A stretch of DNA of 26,161 nt, taken from positions 1 to 26,161 of the forward strand of contig JAPWVB010000005.1 of assembly GCA_028275205.1 (NCBI GenBank). Direction: 5' to 3'. Below, one piece after another: positions 7,768 through 15,432 of the stretch; the first letter of the stretch is position 1, and every line of letters starts with the position of its first letter. Source of the DNA: Candidatus Acetothermia bacterium. GTDB taxonomy: Bacteria > Bipolaricaulota > Bipolaricaulia > RBG-16-55-9 > DRXL01. The notes beneath the pieces were generated by a model. It was not told the origin of the DNA, did no database searches, and was given only the letters and a program-made list of their open reading frames with translations. Both the position numbers and the translations under genes were made by a program.

Positions 7768-8930
7768 TTGTCTTGAGAGATCTGACGCGCTTAGCGGTGC
7801 GCAATCTTGGGGCGCGCAAGGCCCGCAGCGCGCTCACCCTCATTGGGATCGCCATCGGGATGACCGCGGTCGTCGCGCTCGTCTCGCTCAGTTTGGGGGC
7901 GCAACGCGCGGTCGAGCGACAATTTGCCAAGCTCGGCGCTGATGTCATTCTTATCGTGCCCGCTGGGGGCTTGGGCGAGCCTAGGCCCGCTAAGCTCGAG
8001 CTCTCTGTGCTCAAAAATGTCGCTGGGGTCAAAAGCGTCGTGGCGGTGCGGCGCGAAATACTCCCCGTCAAGAGCCCAACAGTCCCTGGGTTTTTGAACG
8101 TTGTGGGGATCAGAAGCGAAGGGGCTCAAGAGCTCTTCGGTGGCCTGGAGATCGCCTCGGGGAAGCTCTTTGCTCTCGATCGAGACGAAGTCGTGCTCGG
8201 CGATGGGGCAGCGCGCGACCTCAACGCAACCGTGGGCGAGAGCGTCACTATTCAGAACCGTCCATTTCGCGTGGTCGGCATTCTGAAACGCACCGGAAAC
8301 GACCAAGACGACCATGCGCTCTATCTGTCGCTAGAGAAGCTCGAGGAGCTTACAAACGAGAAGGGCTTCATATCGCTTGCGTTTGTGCGGGCAGAGCCCA
8401 CCGTAGACCCGACGGCGCTTGCCCAAGAGATCCAAAGAGTTTTAAGAGAGTCCGTGACCGAGCGCGACTTTGTCGTGCAGTCGTCCAAACAGCTCAGGGA
8501 GATTATCAAGGGGGTCTTGATAGTGCTGCGCTGGACGCTGGGGGCGATCGCAGGGATCTCTCTCTTAGTCGGGGGAATCGGGCTCACTAATACAATGCTC
8601 ATGGCGATTCTAGAGCGCACTCACGAGATCGGGGTGCTCAAAGCCATCGGGGCTCAGCGCGCCCATATCGTCGCGCTGTTTCTTATAGAATCGAGCTTGT
8701 TAGGGCTGCTTGGGGGGCTGGCTGGATTGATCCTAGGGGGAGCGATCGCCCAATCTGTCGCGTTAGCTATTCAGCAGTTTTTGCGAACAGATCTGTTCAG
8801 CATAGCGTTCGACGGAGCATTGATAGGGGGCTCGGTGGGCTTTTCGCTTGTGCTTGGGGCGCTGGCCGGGGCGTGGCCAGCGTGGCGGGCGGCCCAGCTC
8901 TCCCCTATAGAAGCCTTGCGATACGAATAA
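7764..8930 (+). CDS. MacB/FtsX-type ABC transporter permease
   Basis: Protein of 388 residues from GTG 7764, which overlaps the preceding stop as GTGA; the frame is open further upstream, and GGAG at 7746-7749 is a rather distant ribosome site. A transmembrane helix follows an RLAVRNLGARKARS cytoplasmic start (about residues 18-42). Next comes a MacB periplasmic core domain of about 200 residues, then three C-terminal helices of the FtsX domain. The signature GGIGLTNTMLMAILERTHEIGVLKAIGA is at about residues 270-297, and the protein ends P-x-W-R-A-A-x-x-x-P-I-E-A-L-R-Y-E, both classic for the family. Such permeases work with a LolD/MacB-type ATPase in mechanotransmission, lipoprotein release or peptide export. 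No ATPase gene lies in this window, so the partner must be encoded elsewhere. Confidence 0.9.
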   Translation: MIVLRDLTRLAVRNLGARKARSALTLIGIAIGMTAVVALVSLSLGAQRAVERQFAKLGADVILIVPAGGLGEPRPAKLELSVLKNVAGVKSVVAVRREILPVKSPTVPGFLNVVGIRSEGAQELFGGLEIASGKLFALDRDEVVLGDGAARDLNATVGESVTIQNRPFRVVGILKRTGNDQDDHALYLSLEKLEELTNEKGFISLAFVRAEPTVDPTALAQEIQRVLRESVTERDFVVQSSKQLREIIKGVLIVLRWTLGAIAGISLLVGGIGLTNTMLMAILERTHEIGVLKAIGAQRAHIVALFLIESSLLGLLGGLAGLILGGAIAQSVALAIQQFLRTDLFSIAFDGALIGGSVGFSLVLGALAGAWPAWRAAQLSPIEALRYE

Positions 8931-9046
8931 TCAAGGACACTCGTCCCATCCCACCCAGACAAATCCCCAGAGGGGCTTCGACAGGGGTCCTTCAGAAGCC
9001 ACCTTCCCATCGCGTATAACAAGGGACGCTCAGGGGAGGTGCGCAT
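8931..9046 (+). promoter_or_regulatory. Leader of the division/cell-wall cluster, possible promoter
   Basis: This 116-base gap precedes ftsW. TATAAC at 9015-9020 is a reasonable -10; TTCAGA at 8991-8996 with an 18-base spacer would be a weak -35. GGCTTC (8974-8979) and GAAGCC (8995-9000) form a short inverted repeat upstream. GGGGAGGT at 9033-9040 is the ftsW ribosome site. As the first gap of any size before the cluster it is the likeliest promoter position, but the match is weak. Confidence 0.3.
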
Positions 9047-10183
9047 GTGAGCACGTCAAGGCTGGTCGCGGTGGTCCTTCTACTTGCGGTGCTTGGTGTG
9101 ATCATGGTCGCTAGCGCCAGCCTGCCCGTCGCTGCCGTGCGCTACGAGAACCCCACTTATCTGCTGTGGAAGCATCTTATCGCGCTGGGCATGGGGCTCA
9201 TCGTCTTCGTGATCTTTTGGAAGCTCGACTATCGCGCGCTCTTGCGGGCTGATCATATACTCTTATTGGCGGCCTTGGGCCTGACTGCGCTGACGCTCGT
9301 CCCCGGCTTGAGCATGCGCGGCAGCTGGCTGCGCCTCCCCGGCCCCTTCCAGCTCCAGCCCACAGAATTCTTAAAATTTTCGCTCATCGTCTCGTTCGCC
9401 GCGTTCTCTATCCGCAAAGGGGACCGCATCCGAGATTTTTCTGATGGAGTCCTGCCCGTGCTCATCCTCACTGCCATCAGCGCCCTCATGGCGCTCAAGC
9501 AATCGGACTTCGCTATGGCGAGCATCTTCTGGCTCATTGCTCTGTATATGCTCTACGTGGGAGGGGCGCGGCTGACGCATCTTTTTGGGGTTCTAGGGGC
9601 TTTAGTCCCTGTGCTTGCTCTTTTGCTGATCACGGCTCCGTATAGATTTGGGCGACTCTTGGCGTTCTTAGATCCATTTCAGTACAGCACGACGGAGGGG
9701 TATCAGCTCATTCAGTCGCTCACGGCTATCGGATCGGGGGGGATCTTTGGGCGGGGCCTTGGCGCAAGCCGCGCCAAGTTGCTCTTCCTCCCGGAACCCT
9801 ATAACGACTTCATCTTTGCGATCATCGGGGAGGAGCTAGGGCTTGTGGGGGGACTCTGTGTGATCGGGCTCTTTGTCTATTTGACGTGGGCAGGGTACAC
9901 CATCGCTCTGAGAGCCCCCGACCGGTTCGGGATGCTCTTGGCTTCCGGGATAACGTTCACGATCGCTTCCCAAGCTGCCATAAACATCGGGGTCGCGTGC
10001 GGGATACTCCCCGTGACGGGGCTGACGCTGCCGTTCATCAGCTACGGGGGATCGTCGTTGATCGTTTCGTTGGCTATGGCCGGAACGCTGCTCAATATCG
10101 CGCAGAGGGGATCGCATGAGGACGTTTCTCGTCTGTGGGGGCGGGACGGGAGGCCATCTCTATCCCGCCCTCGCTACGCTTGA
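9047..10183 (+). CDS. ftsW: Peptidoglycan glycosyltransferase FtsW (SEDS family)
   Basis: Protein of 378 residues starting at GTG 9047; the ATG at 9045 is followed at once by a stop in its own frame. A strong GGGGAGGT site precedes it. About ten membrane helices are visible. SEDS signatures are clear: QPTEFLKF near residue 105, KLLFLPEPYNDFIFAIIGEE with the catalytic-type Asp near residue 248, and the C-terminal TGLTLPFISYGGSS. FtsW polymerises lipid II into glycan strands at the septum together with a class B penicillin-binding protein. FtsW rather than RodA is chosen because of the FtsW-like end and the murG-murC-murB-ftsQAZ context. The frame runs 68 bases into murG; residues after about 350 (GSHEDVSRLWG onward) are polar and probably an unimportant tail. 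Confidence 0.93.
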   Translation: MSTSRLVAVVLLLAVLGVIMVASASLPVAAVRYENPTYLLWKHLIALGMGLIVFVIFWKLDYRALLRADHILLLAALGLTALTLVPGLSMRGSWLRLPGPFQLQPTEFLKFSLIVSFAAFSIRKGDRIRDFSDGVLPVLILTAISALMALKQSDFAMASIFWLIALYMLYVGGARLTHLFGVLGALVPVLALLLITAPYRFGRLLAFLDPFQYSTTEGYQLIQSLTAIGSGGIFGRGLGASRAKLLFLPEPYNDFIFAIIGEELGLVGGLCVIGLFVYLTWAGYTIALRAPDRFGMLLASGITFTIASQAAINIGVACGILPVTGLTLPFISYGGSSLIVSLAMAGTLLNIAQRGSHEDVSRLWGRDGRPSLSRPRYA

Positions 10184-11285
10184 AGGGCTCCATCGCGCCG
10201 AGCCGGATGCCCGGCTCGTCTACGTGGGGAGCCGCTATGGGCTGGAGATGACGGTGGTGCCGCGGTATCCGTGGGTTGAGTTCTATCCCATCTGTGTGCG
10301 CGGGATCGCGCGGCCGGGCCAGCGCCCTTGGTGGATGCTCTGGGCCCTCGTGGCCATAGCTCAGCTTCCCGTCGCGCTCGCCCAAGCCCTTTGGGTTATT
10401 CTCAAGGTACGCCCAAGGGTGATTATTGGCTTTGGAGGGTATGGGGCGTTCGCCCCGCTGCTGTGGGGGGTTCTCTTCAGAATCCCCATATTCCTCCATG
10501 AGCAGAATGTCGTCCCAGGGGTAGTGACGCGCCTCTTTGCGCCGTGGGCGAAGAAAGTCTTTCTTACTTATCCGCAGACGGCTCGGTGGCTGCGAGCCCA
10601 TTACGTAGTTGTGACGGGTCTGCCTATCCGCTCAGAGATTCTCTATGCGCACGCGGACCATGCGCGATTTGGGCTCGATCCGCAGAAAAAGACGGTGCTC
10701 GTCTTTGGGGGCAGTAGAGGCTCGCAGCTCCTCACGGAAGTCGCGCTGCAGGCGCACCGCCTCCTCCGTGAAGCTCAGTTCCTGATCATTACAGGATCTA
10801 ACTCCTCCACAACCGCGGGAGAAGGAGTGATTCTCGTCCCCTACATTCATGAGATGGGCACGGCCTTGGCGACTGCTGATCTGGTGATCTGTCGTGCAGG
10901 AGCCGCGACGCTTGCGGAACTTGCGGCCCTAGAAAAGCCCGCGATAGTGGTCCCCTGGGCCGGCGCGGCCAACGATCACCAGATGTCTAACGCCAAGTCC
11001 CTGGCCCACCTCGGCGTATCTATAATCCCGGAGTCTGAGCTGACTCCGCAGCGGCTTGTTCAAGAGATCCAGACCAGGCTTCGCCAGACTTCGTCTGGAC
11101 TGTACGCCTTCGCCGGCCATTGGCCGGCGAAGATGCACGTCAAGCGAAGCTTGCCTAGGCGAAGCCTGGCGTTACATTCCATCCTGTGCGAGGTGCTTCA
11201 CCATGCGACCAAAGAGCACGATGCAGCTTCACTTCCTTGGGATCGGCGGCGACGGCATGAGTGGGTTGGCCAAAGTCTATTCTGA
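10116..11285 (+). CDS. murG: UDP-GlcNAc:undecaprenyl-PP-MurNAc-pentapeptide GlcNAc transferase MurG, with repeat insertion near its C-terminus
   Basis: Protein of 389 residues that converts lipid I to lipid II at the inner membrane face. It has the GT28 motifs: CGGGTGGHLYPALA at residues 7-20, GFGGYGAFAP, HEQNVVPG, VFGGSRGSQ in the second lobe, then ICRAGAATLAELAALEKPAIVVP and DHQMSNA, which bind UDP-GlcNAc. The fold runs normally to about residue 318 (LTPQRLVQEIQTRL). Then a 96-base hairpin element (11074-11169) is read in frame as about 32 residues, followed by ALHSILCEVLHHATK and a basic tail that overlaps murC by 83 bases. Without the element the length would be about 357, typical of MurG. 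The usual C-terminal helix (the DPERLxxMAxAAR region) is not recognisable and may have been replaced. Activity is probably retained because the catalytic lobes are intact. Confidence 0.92.
   Translation: MRTFLVCGGGTGGHLYPALATLEGLHRAEPDARLVYVGSRYGLEMTVVPRYPWVEFYPICVRGIARPGQRPWWMLWALVAIAQLPVALAQALWVILKVRPRVIIGFGGYGAFAPLLWGVLFRIPIFLHEQNVVPGVVTRLFAPWAKKVFLTYPQTARWLRAHYVVVTGLPIRSEILYAHADHARFGLDPQKKTVLVFGGSRGSQLLTEVALQAHRLLREAQFLIITGSNSSTTAGEGVILVPYIHEMGTALATADLVICRAGAATLAELAALEKPAIVVPWAGAANDHQMSNAKSLAHLGVSIIPESELTPQRLVQEIQTRLRQTSSGLYAFAGHWPAKMHVKRSLPRRSLALHSILCEVLHHATKEHDAASLPWDRRRRHEWVGQSLF
11074..11169 (+). repeat. Hairpin-cluster repeat inserted in frame in murG (copy 1)
   Basis: The element is bounded by inverted arms CCAGGCTTCGCC (11074-11085) and GGCGAAGCCTGG (11158-11169). 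Between them are hairpins in series: CCAGAC-TTC-GTCTGG (11084-11098); an 11-base-pair stem CTTCGCCGGCC/GGCCGGCGAAG with loop ATT (11108-11132); and CAAGC-GAA-GCTTG (11141-11153). The right arm itself contains AGGC-GAA-GCCT. Loops repeatedly are TTC or GAA. The length is 96 bases, exactly 32 codons, and the murG frame stays open through it. The left half closely matches the reverse complement of the copy at 20481-20586. Confidence 0.85.
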
Positions 11286-12588
11286 GCTGGGATGGCGCGT
11301 CACCGGCTGCAACATCGAGGAGAACCGACGCACCCGCCAGCTTAGAGAGCTTGGCATCCCCGTCGCCATTGGCCACGATGTGGCCCACTTGCAGCGCGCT
11401 ACCCATCTCATCGTCTCTTCAGCTATTCCCCCAGATAATATCGAGCTGCAAGAGGCACAACGTTTGGGGCTGACTATTCTTCATCGGCTGGATCTCCTCC
11501 GCGAGCTCACGACACGGCGCTACACGATCGGCGTCGCGGGCACGCACGGCAAGACCACCACAGCAGCGATGATAACGACGCTTCTCGAGCGCGCCTGGCT
11601 CGATCCAACGTTTGTGATCGGCGCGGCCTCTCCGACCTTGGGCACCCACGCCCGCCTGGGCTTGGGACGCCACCTCGTCGCAGAAATCTGCGAAAGCGAC
11701 GGAAGATTCGTGAACATCCACCCCCACATTGCCGTGATCACAAACATCGGGCGCGATCACCTCAACTTCTACCGGAGCGAAGAAGCGCTCCTCGAGAGCT
11801 TCACGCGCTTTGCGAGCCACAGCGAGCTCTGTATCGCCTGCGCCGATGACCCTGGGGTCCAGCGCGCGATCATTCAGCGCATCCCCTCCGCGCTCACGTA
11901 CAGCATTGAGCGTCCGGCTGATCTTGTGGCCCACGATATCTCGTTCTCCCAATTCCGCACGAGATTCCAGATCTCCTGGCGCGGACGCCACGCCGCAAGC
12001 ATCGAATTGCTCTACGCTCCCGGCGTTCACAACGTCTATAATGCCCTCGCCGCCCTCGTCGTGGGCAAAGCCGTGGGGCTTTCGTTTGCGGACATGGCCG
12101 CCCATCTGAGAGATTTCCAACTGCCCGAAAGACGCTTCCAAGTGCTTATCAACAACGGCATCACCCTCGTTGATGACTATGCCCATCTGCCAGAACAAAT
12201 CCAACGAAATCTTCAGGCGATCCGCCAGAGTTGGCATCCCCCGCGGATCGTGGCCATCTTCCAGCCCCATCGCTTCACGCGCACGTACTATTTGGGCCGA
12301 GAGTTCAGCGCTGCCTTCGATCTTGCTGATATAGTCGTTCTGACTGATATCTATCCGGCGTTCGAGCCCCCTATCCCCGGGGTGGACGTCTCTCTCATTG
12401 TGGAAGCGCTCCAGCGCCGCCATCACAGTGTTCTCTATTTGCCGTGGGGGGAGGACTTTGCCGCTCGCGTGCGCGCGCTCCTCCGCCCCGGCGATTTTGT
12501 GATCGGCTTTGGAGCGGGGAATCTCAACGCCCAATTGCACCGTCTTGCCCGAGCCTGGGAGGGAATAAATCATGAACGAGAGCGCTAG
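11203..12588 (+). CDS. murC: UDP-N-acetylmuramate--L-alanine ligase MurC
   Basis: Protein of 461 residues from ATG 11203, with GAGGTG at 11190-11195; ATG 11221 is an alternative that begins exactly at the conserved core. The ligase adds L-alanine to UDP-MurNAc using ATP. Domain 1 has FLGIGGDGMSGLA (residues 10-22), the UDP-binding loop specific to MurC. The ATP P-loop GTHGKTTTAAM is near residue 112, and ITNIGRDHLNFY and the C-terminal DDYAHLPEQI near 323 follow. The last motif is usually DDYxHHPxE; here the second His is Leu. The upstream open frame (from 11056) reads through the murG repeat and is not counted. It overlaps murB by 17 bases. Confidence 0.93.
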   Translation: MRPKSTMQLHFLGIGGDGMSGLAKVYSELGWRVTGCNIEENRRTRQLRELGIPVAIGHDVAHLQRATHLIVSSAIPPDNIELQEAQRLGLTILHRLDLLRELTTRRYTIGVAGTHGKTTTAAMITTLLERAWLDPTFVIGAASPTLGTHARLGLGRHLVAEICESDGRFVNIHPHIAVITNIGRDHLNFYRSEEALLESFTRFASHSELCIACADDPGVQRAIIQRIPSALTYSIERPADLVAHDISFSQFRTRFQISWRGRHAASIELLYAPGVHNVYNALAALVVGKAVGLSFADMAAHLRDFQLPERRFQVLINNGITLVDDYAHLPEQIQRNLQAIRQSWHPPRIVAIFQPHRFTRTYYLGREFSAAFDLADIVVLTDIYPAFEPPIPGVDVSLIVEALQRRHHSVLYLPWGEDFAARVRALLRPGDFVIGFGAGNLNAQLHRLARAWEGINHERER

Positions 12589-13477
12589 GGAGCTTCAATC
12601 CCGACTCCGTGGCCTCGTCAAGACTCACGAGCCCTTGGCGCGCCATACGTCGCTGCGCATCGGGGGCCCGGCGGACTACTTCGTCATTCCTGCGTCCGTG
12701 GACGATATCTTAGAGACACTAGATTTTGTGCGTGATCGCGGCTTGCCCTGGATTGTTCTAGGAAATGGCACAAATGTGCTCTTCCCCGACGAGGGCTATC
12801 GCGGGGTTATTATCAAGCTTGGGCCGAGCCTAGGGCGCATTGAGATCTCTGGAGACAGGGTGCGCGCCCAAGCCGGGGCGAGCTTAGCGGCGTTGATCTC
12901 CCAGGTGCGCGCCCGGGGGTTGCGCGACTTCGACTTCTTAGTGGGAATCCCCGGCAGCGTCGGCGGAGCCCTCGTCATGAACGCGGGAATCCCCGAAGGG
13001 ACGATCTCCGATGTCGTCACCCGGGTGGGGGCATTGACTTTTGACGGAAAATTCATTACGCTTAAGGCTGAGGAGTGCCGGTTCGGGTATCGAGCGAGCC
13101 GGTTCCAGGAGGAACGGCTCATCGTGATTGAGGGAGAATTTGCCTTGGGAAGAGGGAAAGCGTGGGATAGGGAAGAGCTTCTGCGGCGGCGCAAGGAGCG
13201 CCAGCCCCTGGGGGTGCCTAGCCCTGGCTGTGTCTTTCGCAACCCCGTGGGGGTGAACGCGACCGCGGGGCAGCTTCTGGACTGGGCGGGGTTGAAGGGA
13301 TTGCGGGTGGGAGGAGCGCGAATATCCCCAAAGCATGCGAATTTCATCGTCAACGAAGGGGGGGCGACCAGCCGCGATGTCCTCCAGCTAATTGACATCG
13401 CCCGGTCGGTTGTGCTTAAATACTGGGGGGTGGAGTTGAAGCTGGAGCTCGCCGTCGTGGAGACGTGCGGCGCGTAG
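12572..13477 (+). CDS. murB: UDP-N-acetylenolpyruvoylglucosamine reductase MurB (type II)
   Basis: Protein of 301 residues, with GGGAGGG at 12557-12563 before the ATG. MurB is an FAD enzyme that reduces the enolpyruvyl group to make UDP-MurNAc with NADPH. FAD-binding motifs are present: HTSLRIGGPADYFV (about 24-38), LGNGTNVLF (about 63-71) and GIPGSVGGALVMNAG (about 124-138). A catalytic region PSPGCVFRNP follows around residue 220, and the C-terminal Glu is in LELAVVE. The compact length and lack of the extra type I loop mark type II. The residue aligned with the usual proton-donor Ser is Cys220. The last 13 bases overlap the ftsQ start. Confidence 0.92.
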   Translation: MNESARELQSRLRGLVKTHEPLARHTSLRIGGPADYFVIPASVDDILETLDFVRDRGLPWIVLGNGTNVLFPDEGYRGVIIKLGPSLGRIEISGDRVRAQAGASLAALISQVRARGLRDFDFLVGIPGSVGGALVMNAGIPEGTISDVVTRVGALTFDGKFITLKAEECRFGYRASRFQEERLIVIEGEFALGRGKAWDREELLRRRKERQPLGVPSPGCVFRNPVGVNATAGQLLDWAGLKGLRVGGARISPKHANFIVNEGGATSRDVLQLIDIARSVVLKYWGVELKLELAVVETCGA

Positions 13478-14148
13478 TCTTTATAATAGTAGCGATCATC
13501 GGGCTTGTGCTCGGAGTACCGTGGCACAAGTACCTTGTAGTACGAGAGATCACCGTCGAGGGTGGTGAGAGGATCCAAGCCGAGACGGTCCTGCAGAGCT
13601 TGCCCATTACCGTGGGAACGAATTGGCTGACGGCCGACACCCAGGCCGCCAGAGAAGCCCTCTTGCGCCTCCCCGATGTCCGTGATGCTCTCGTCAAGAA
13701 GAGATTATGGGCGCGTATAGAGATTCTCGTGAGGGAGCGAGAGCCGTTGGTACTCGCTCGGTTAGGCCAACAGCTCTTTTGGCTCGACACCGAGGGGTTT
13801 TTCTACACCCCTGCACGGCAACCCTTCGGGCCGGTCCTCTTCGAGCCCCAGACCATCGAGACCCCGCGTGGCATAAGACTCGCCGAGCCCTTCTATCTTG
13901 TGCCCTTGCGCGCCCTGATGGCCGCCCCTGGAAACTTGCTCAATCATATTACAACAGTCCGATTCGAAGGGAGCACTATGATTCTCACCATACGGGATGG
14001 CCCGGACGTCCTATTGCATACTTATGACGTTCGGGGAGAACTCTTACGGCTGTCGCGAGTCTTGAGCGCCCTGGATGGGCGTCGCTTGCGCCGAATAGAT
14101 CTCCGATTTGAGCGCTTGCTCGTGGTTAGCGAACAAGCTCGTCCGTGA
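13465..14148 (+). CDS. ftsQ: Cell division protein FtsQ/DivIB
   Basis: Protein of 227 residues starting at GTG 13465 inside the murB end. A short basic MRR is followed by one membrane helix (about residues 4-18), then an extracytoplasmic part. The latter opens with a POTRA-like segment, VREITVEGGERIQAETVLQSL, with WLTADTQAAREALLRLP next, the usual FtsQ order. The REREPLVLARL and FWLDTEGFFY segments correspond to the FtsQ beta domain. FtsQ bridges early and late divisome proteins (FtsB, FtsL). Sequence conservation in this family is low, so the call rests on topology, the POTRA pattern and the position between murB and ftsA. Confidence 0.88.
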   Translation: MRRVVFIIVAIIGLVLGVPWHKYLVVREITVEGGERIQAETVLQSLPITVGTNWLTADTQAAREALLRLPDVRDALVKKRLWARIEILVREREPLVLARLGQQLFWLDTEGFFYTPARQPFGPVLFEPQTIETPRGIRLAEPFYLVPLRALMAAPGNLLNHITTVRFEGSTMILTIRDGPDVLLHTYDVRGELLRLSRVLSALDGRRLRRIDLRFERLLVVSEQARP

Positions 14149-14164
14149 ATGGGGTGATGAGGGA

Positions 14165-15424
14165 ATGGGGGAGATCATTGTCGGTTTAGACATTGGCACC
14201 ACCAAGGTGGTCGCCCTCGTCTGTAATGTCGAGGACGGCAATATCGAGATCATCGGGATGGGTAAAGCCCCTTCCCATGGGTTGGAGAAGGGGGTGGTCG
14301 TGGACATCGGCGAGACTACAGCTTCTATTAAACGAGCCATCGAAGAAGCTGAGAATATGGCCGATGTCAAGATCGAGCGCGTCTACGCCGGCATCGCCGG
14401 CAAACACATCAATAGCATCAACAACTCTGGAACAGTCTCGATCTCCCGCGAGAACCGCATTATCACTTTAGAAGATGTCCAGCGGGTGATCGACACCGCT
14501 CAAGCCGTCCAGATCGCTCCAGATAGCCAGCTCATTCACGTCATCCCCCGGCAGTATATCGTCGACGGCCAAGAGGGGATCACTGACCCTGTGGGCATGA
14601 CTGGGACGCGCTTAGAGGTCGACGTGCACATCGTGACGGGCTCGATCACCGCTGTGCATAATATTCGGCGCTGTGTGGAGAATTTGGGGATCGAAGTCGA
14701 GCAGATCGTGCTCCAGCCCTTGGCTTCGTCTTATGCTGTGCTCACCGAGGCGGAGAAGGAGCTTGGGGTCGCCCTCATGGACATCGGCGGCGGCACGACC
14801 GATATCGCGATCTTCCGCGACGGGGATATCTGGTTCAGCAAGATCCTCCCCATCGCCGGAGAACATATCACCAACGATATCACAGTGGGGTTACGAGTCA
14901 GCTATGAAGAAGCAGAGCGCATCAAGATCCAAGAGGGGCTCCCAAGAATAACCGACGAGGCCGCTGAAGAAGAGCGCATCGAGATCACCACGATCAGTGA
15001 GGAGAAGAAGCTCATCTCCAAGAGGAAGCTCGCGAAGATCATCGAGCCCAGGCTCGAAGAGCTCTTCGATCTAGCCATGGGGGAGATCGAAGATGTAGGC
15101 TATCGCGATCTCATCCCTGCGGGCATCGTCTTAACCGGGGGCACGTCGCTGCTGAAGGGTTTACCAGAGTTTGTCTCCGAGCGCTATGATATCTCAGTGC
15201 GGCGGGGGCGGCCCCCGCAAGGGATCCACGGGTTGCGCGATATCGTCGAAAGCCCCATCTATTCAACAGTCATCGGCTTAGTGAAGTACGCTGTGGAATC
15301 GAAAGAATATCGCTACCGGGAGGCGTCGCGGCGCTATTGGAGCACCAGCCGAGTGAGGAGCTCTGGGTTTAGCGGACTGTTTGGGAGGTTATTGCGCTGG
15401 CTCAACCGGTTCTTCCGGGGTTAG
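14165..15424 (+). CDS. ftsA: Cell division protein FtsA
   Basis: Protein of 419 residues. ATG 14165 is chosen because MGEIIVGLDIGTTKV begins the actin-like fold and GGGGTG at 14151-14156 is suitably spaced. The longer frame to 14108 would overlap the ftsQ end. Actin/Hsp70 motifs are phosphate 1 GLDIGTTKV (6-14), the FtsA-specific 1C domain at about 80-160, phosphate 2 LMDIGGGTTDIAIF near 205 and adenosine VLTGGTSLLKG near 321. The C-terminus SGLFGRLLRWLNRFFRG (about 403-419) is an amphipathic helix for membrane targeting. FtsA tethers FtsZ filaments to the membrane. It is followed after eight bases by ftsZ. Confidence 0.95.
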   Translation: MGEIIVGLDIGTTKVVALVCNVEDGNIEIIGMGKAPSHGLEKGVVVDIGETTASIKRAIEEAENMADVKIERVYAGIAGKHINSINNSGTVSISRENRIITLEDVQRVIDTAQAVQIAPDSQLIHVIPRQYIVDGQEGITDPVGMTGTRLEVDVHIVTGSITAVHNIRRCVENLGIEVEQIVLQPLASSYAVLTEAEKELGVALMDIGGGTTDIAIFRDGDIWFSKILPIAGEHITNDITVGLRVSYEEAERIKIQEGLPRITDEAAEEERIEITTISEEKKLISKRKLAKIIEPRLEELFDLAMGEIEDVGYRDLIPAGIVLTGGTSLLKGLPEFVSERYDISVRRGRPPQGIHGLRDIVESPIYSTVIGLVKYAVESKEYRYREASRRYWSTSRVRSSGFSGLFGRLLRWLNRFFRG

Positions 15425-15432
15425 GGGGTTTT

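Noticed and set aside
11419..12573. 384-codon minus-strand open frame opposite murC
   Set aside because: Shadow of murC, whose motifs are complete on the plus strand.
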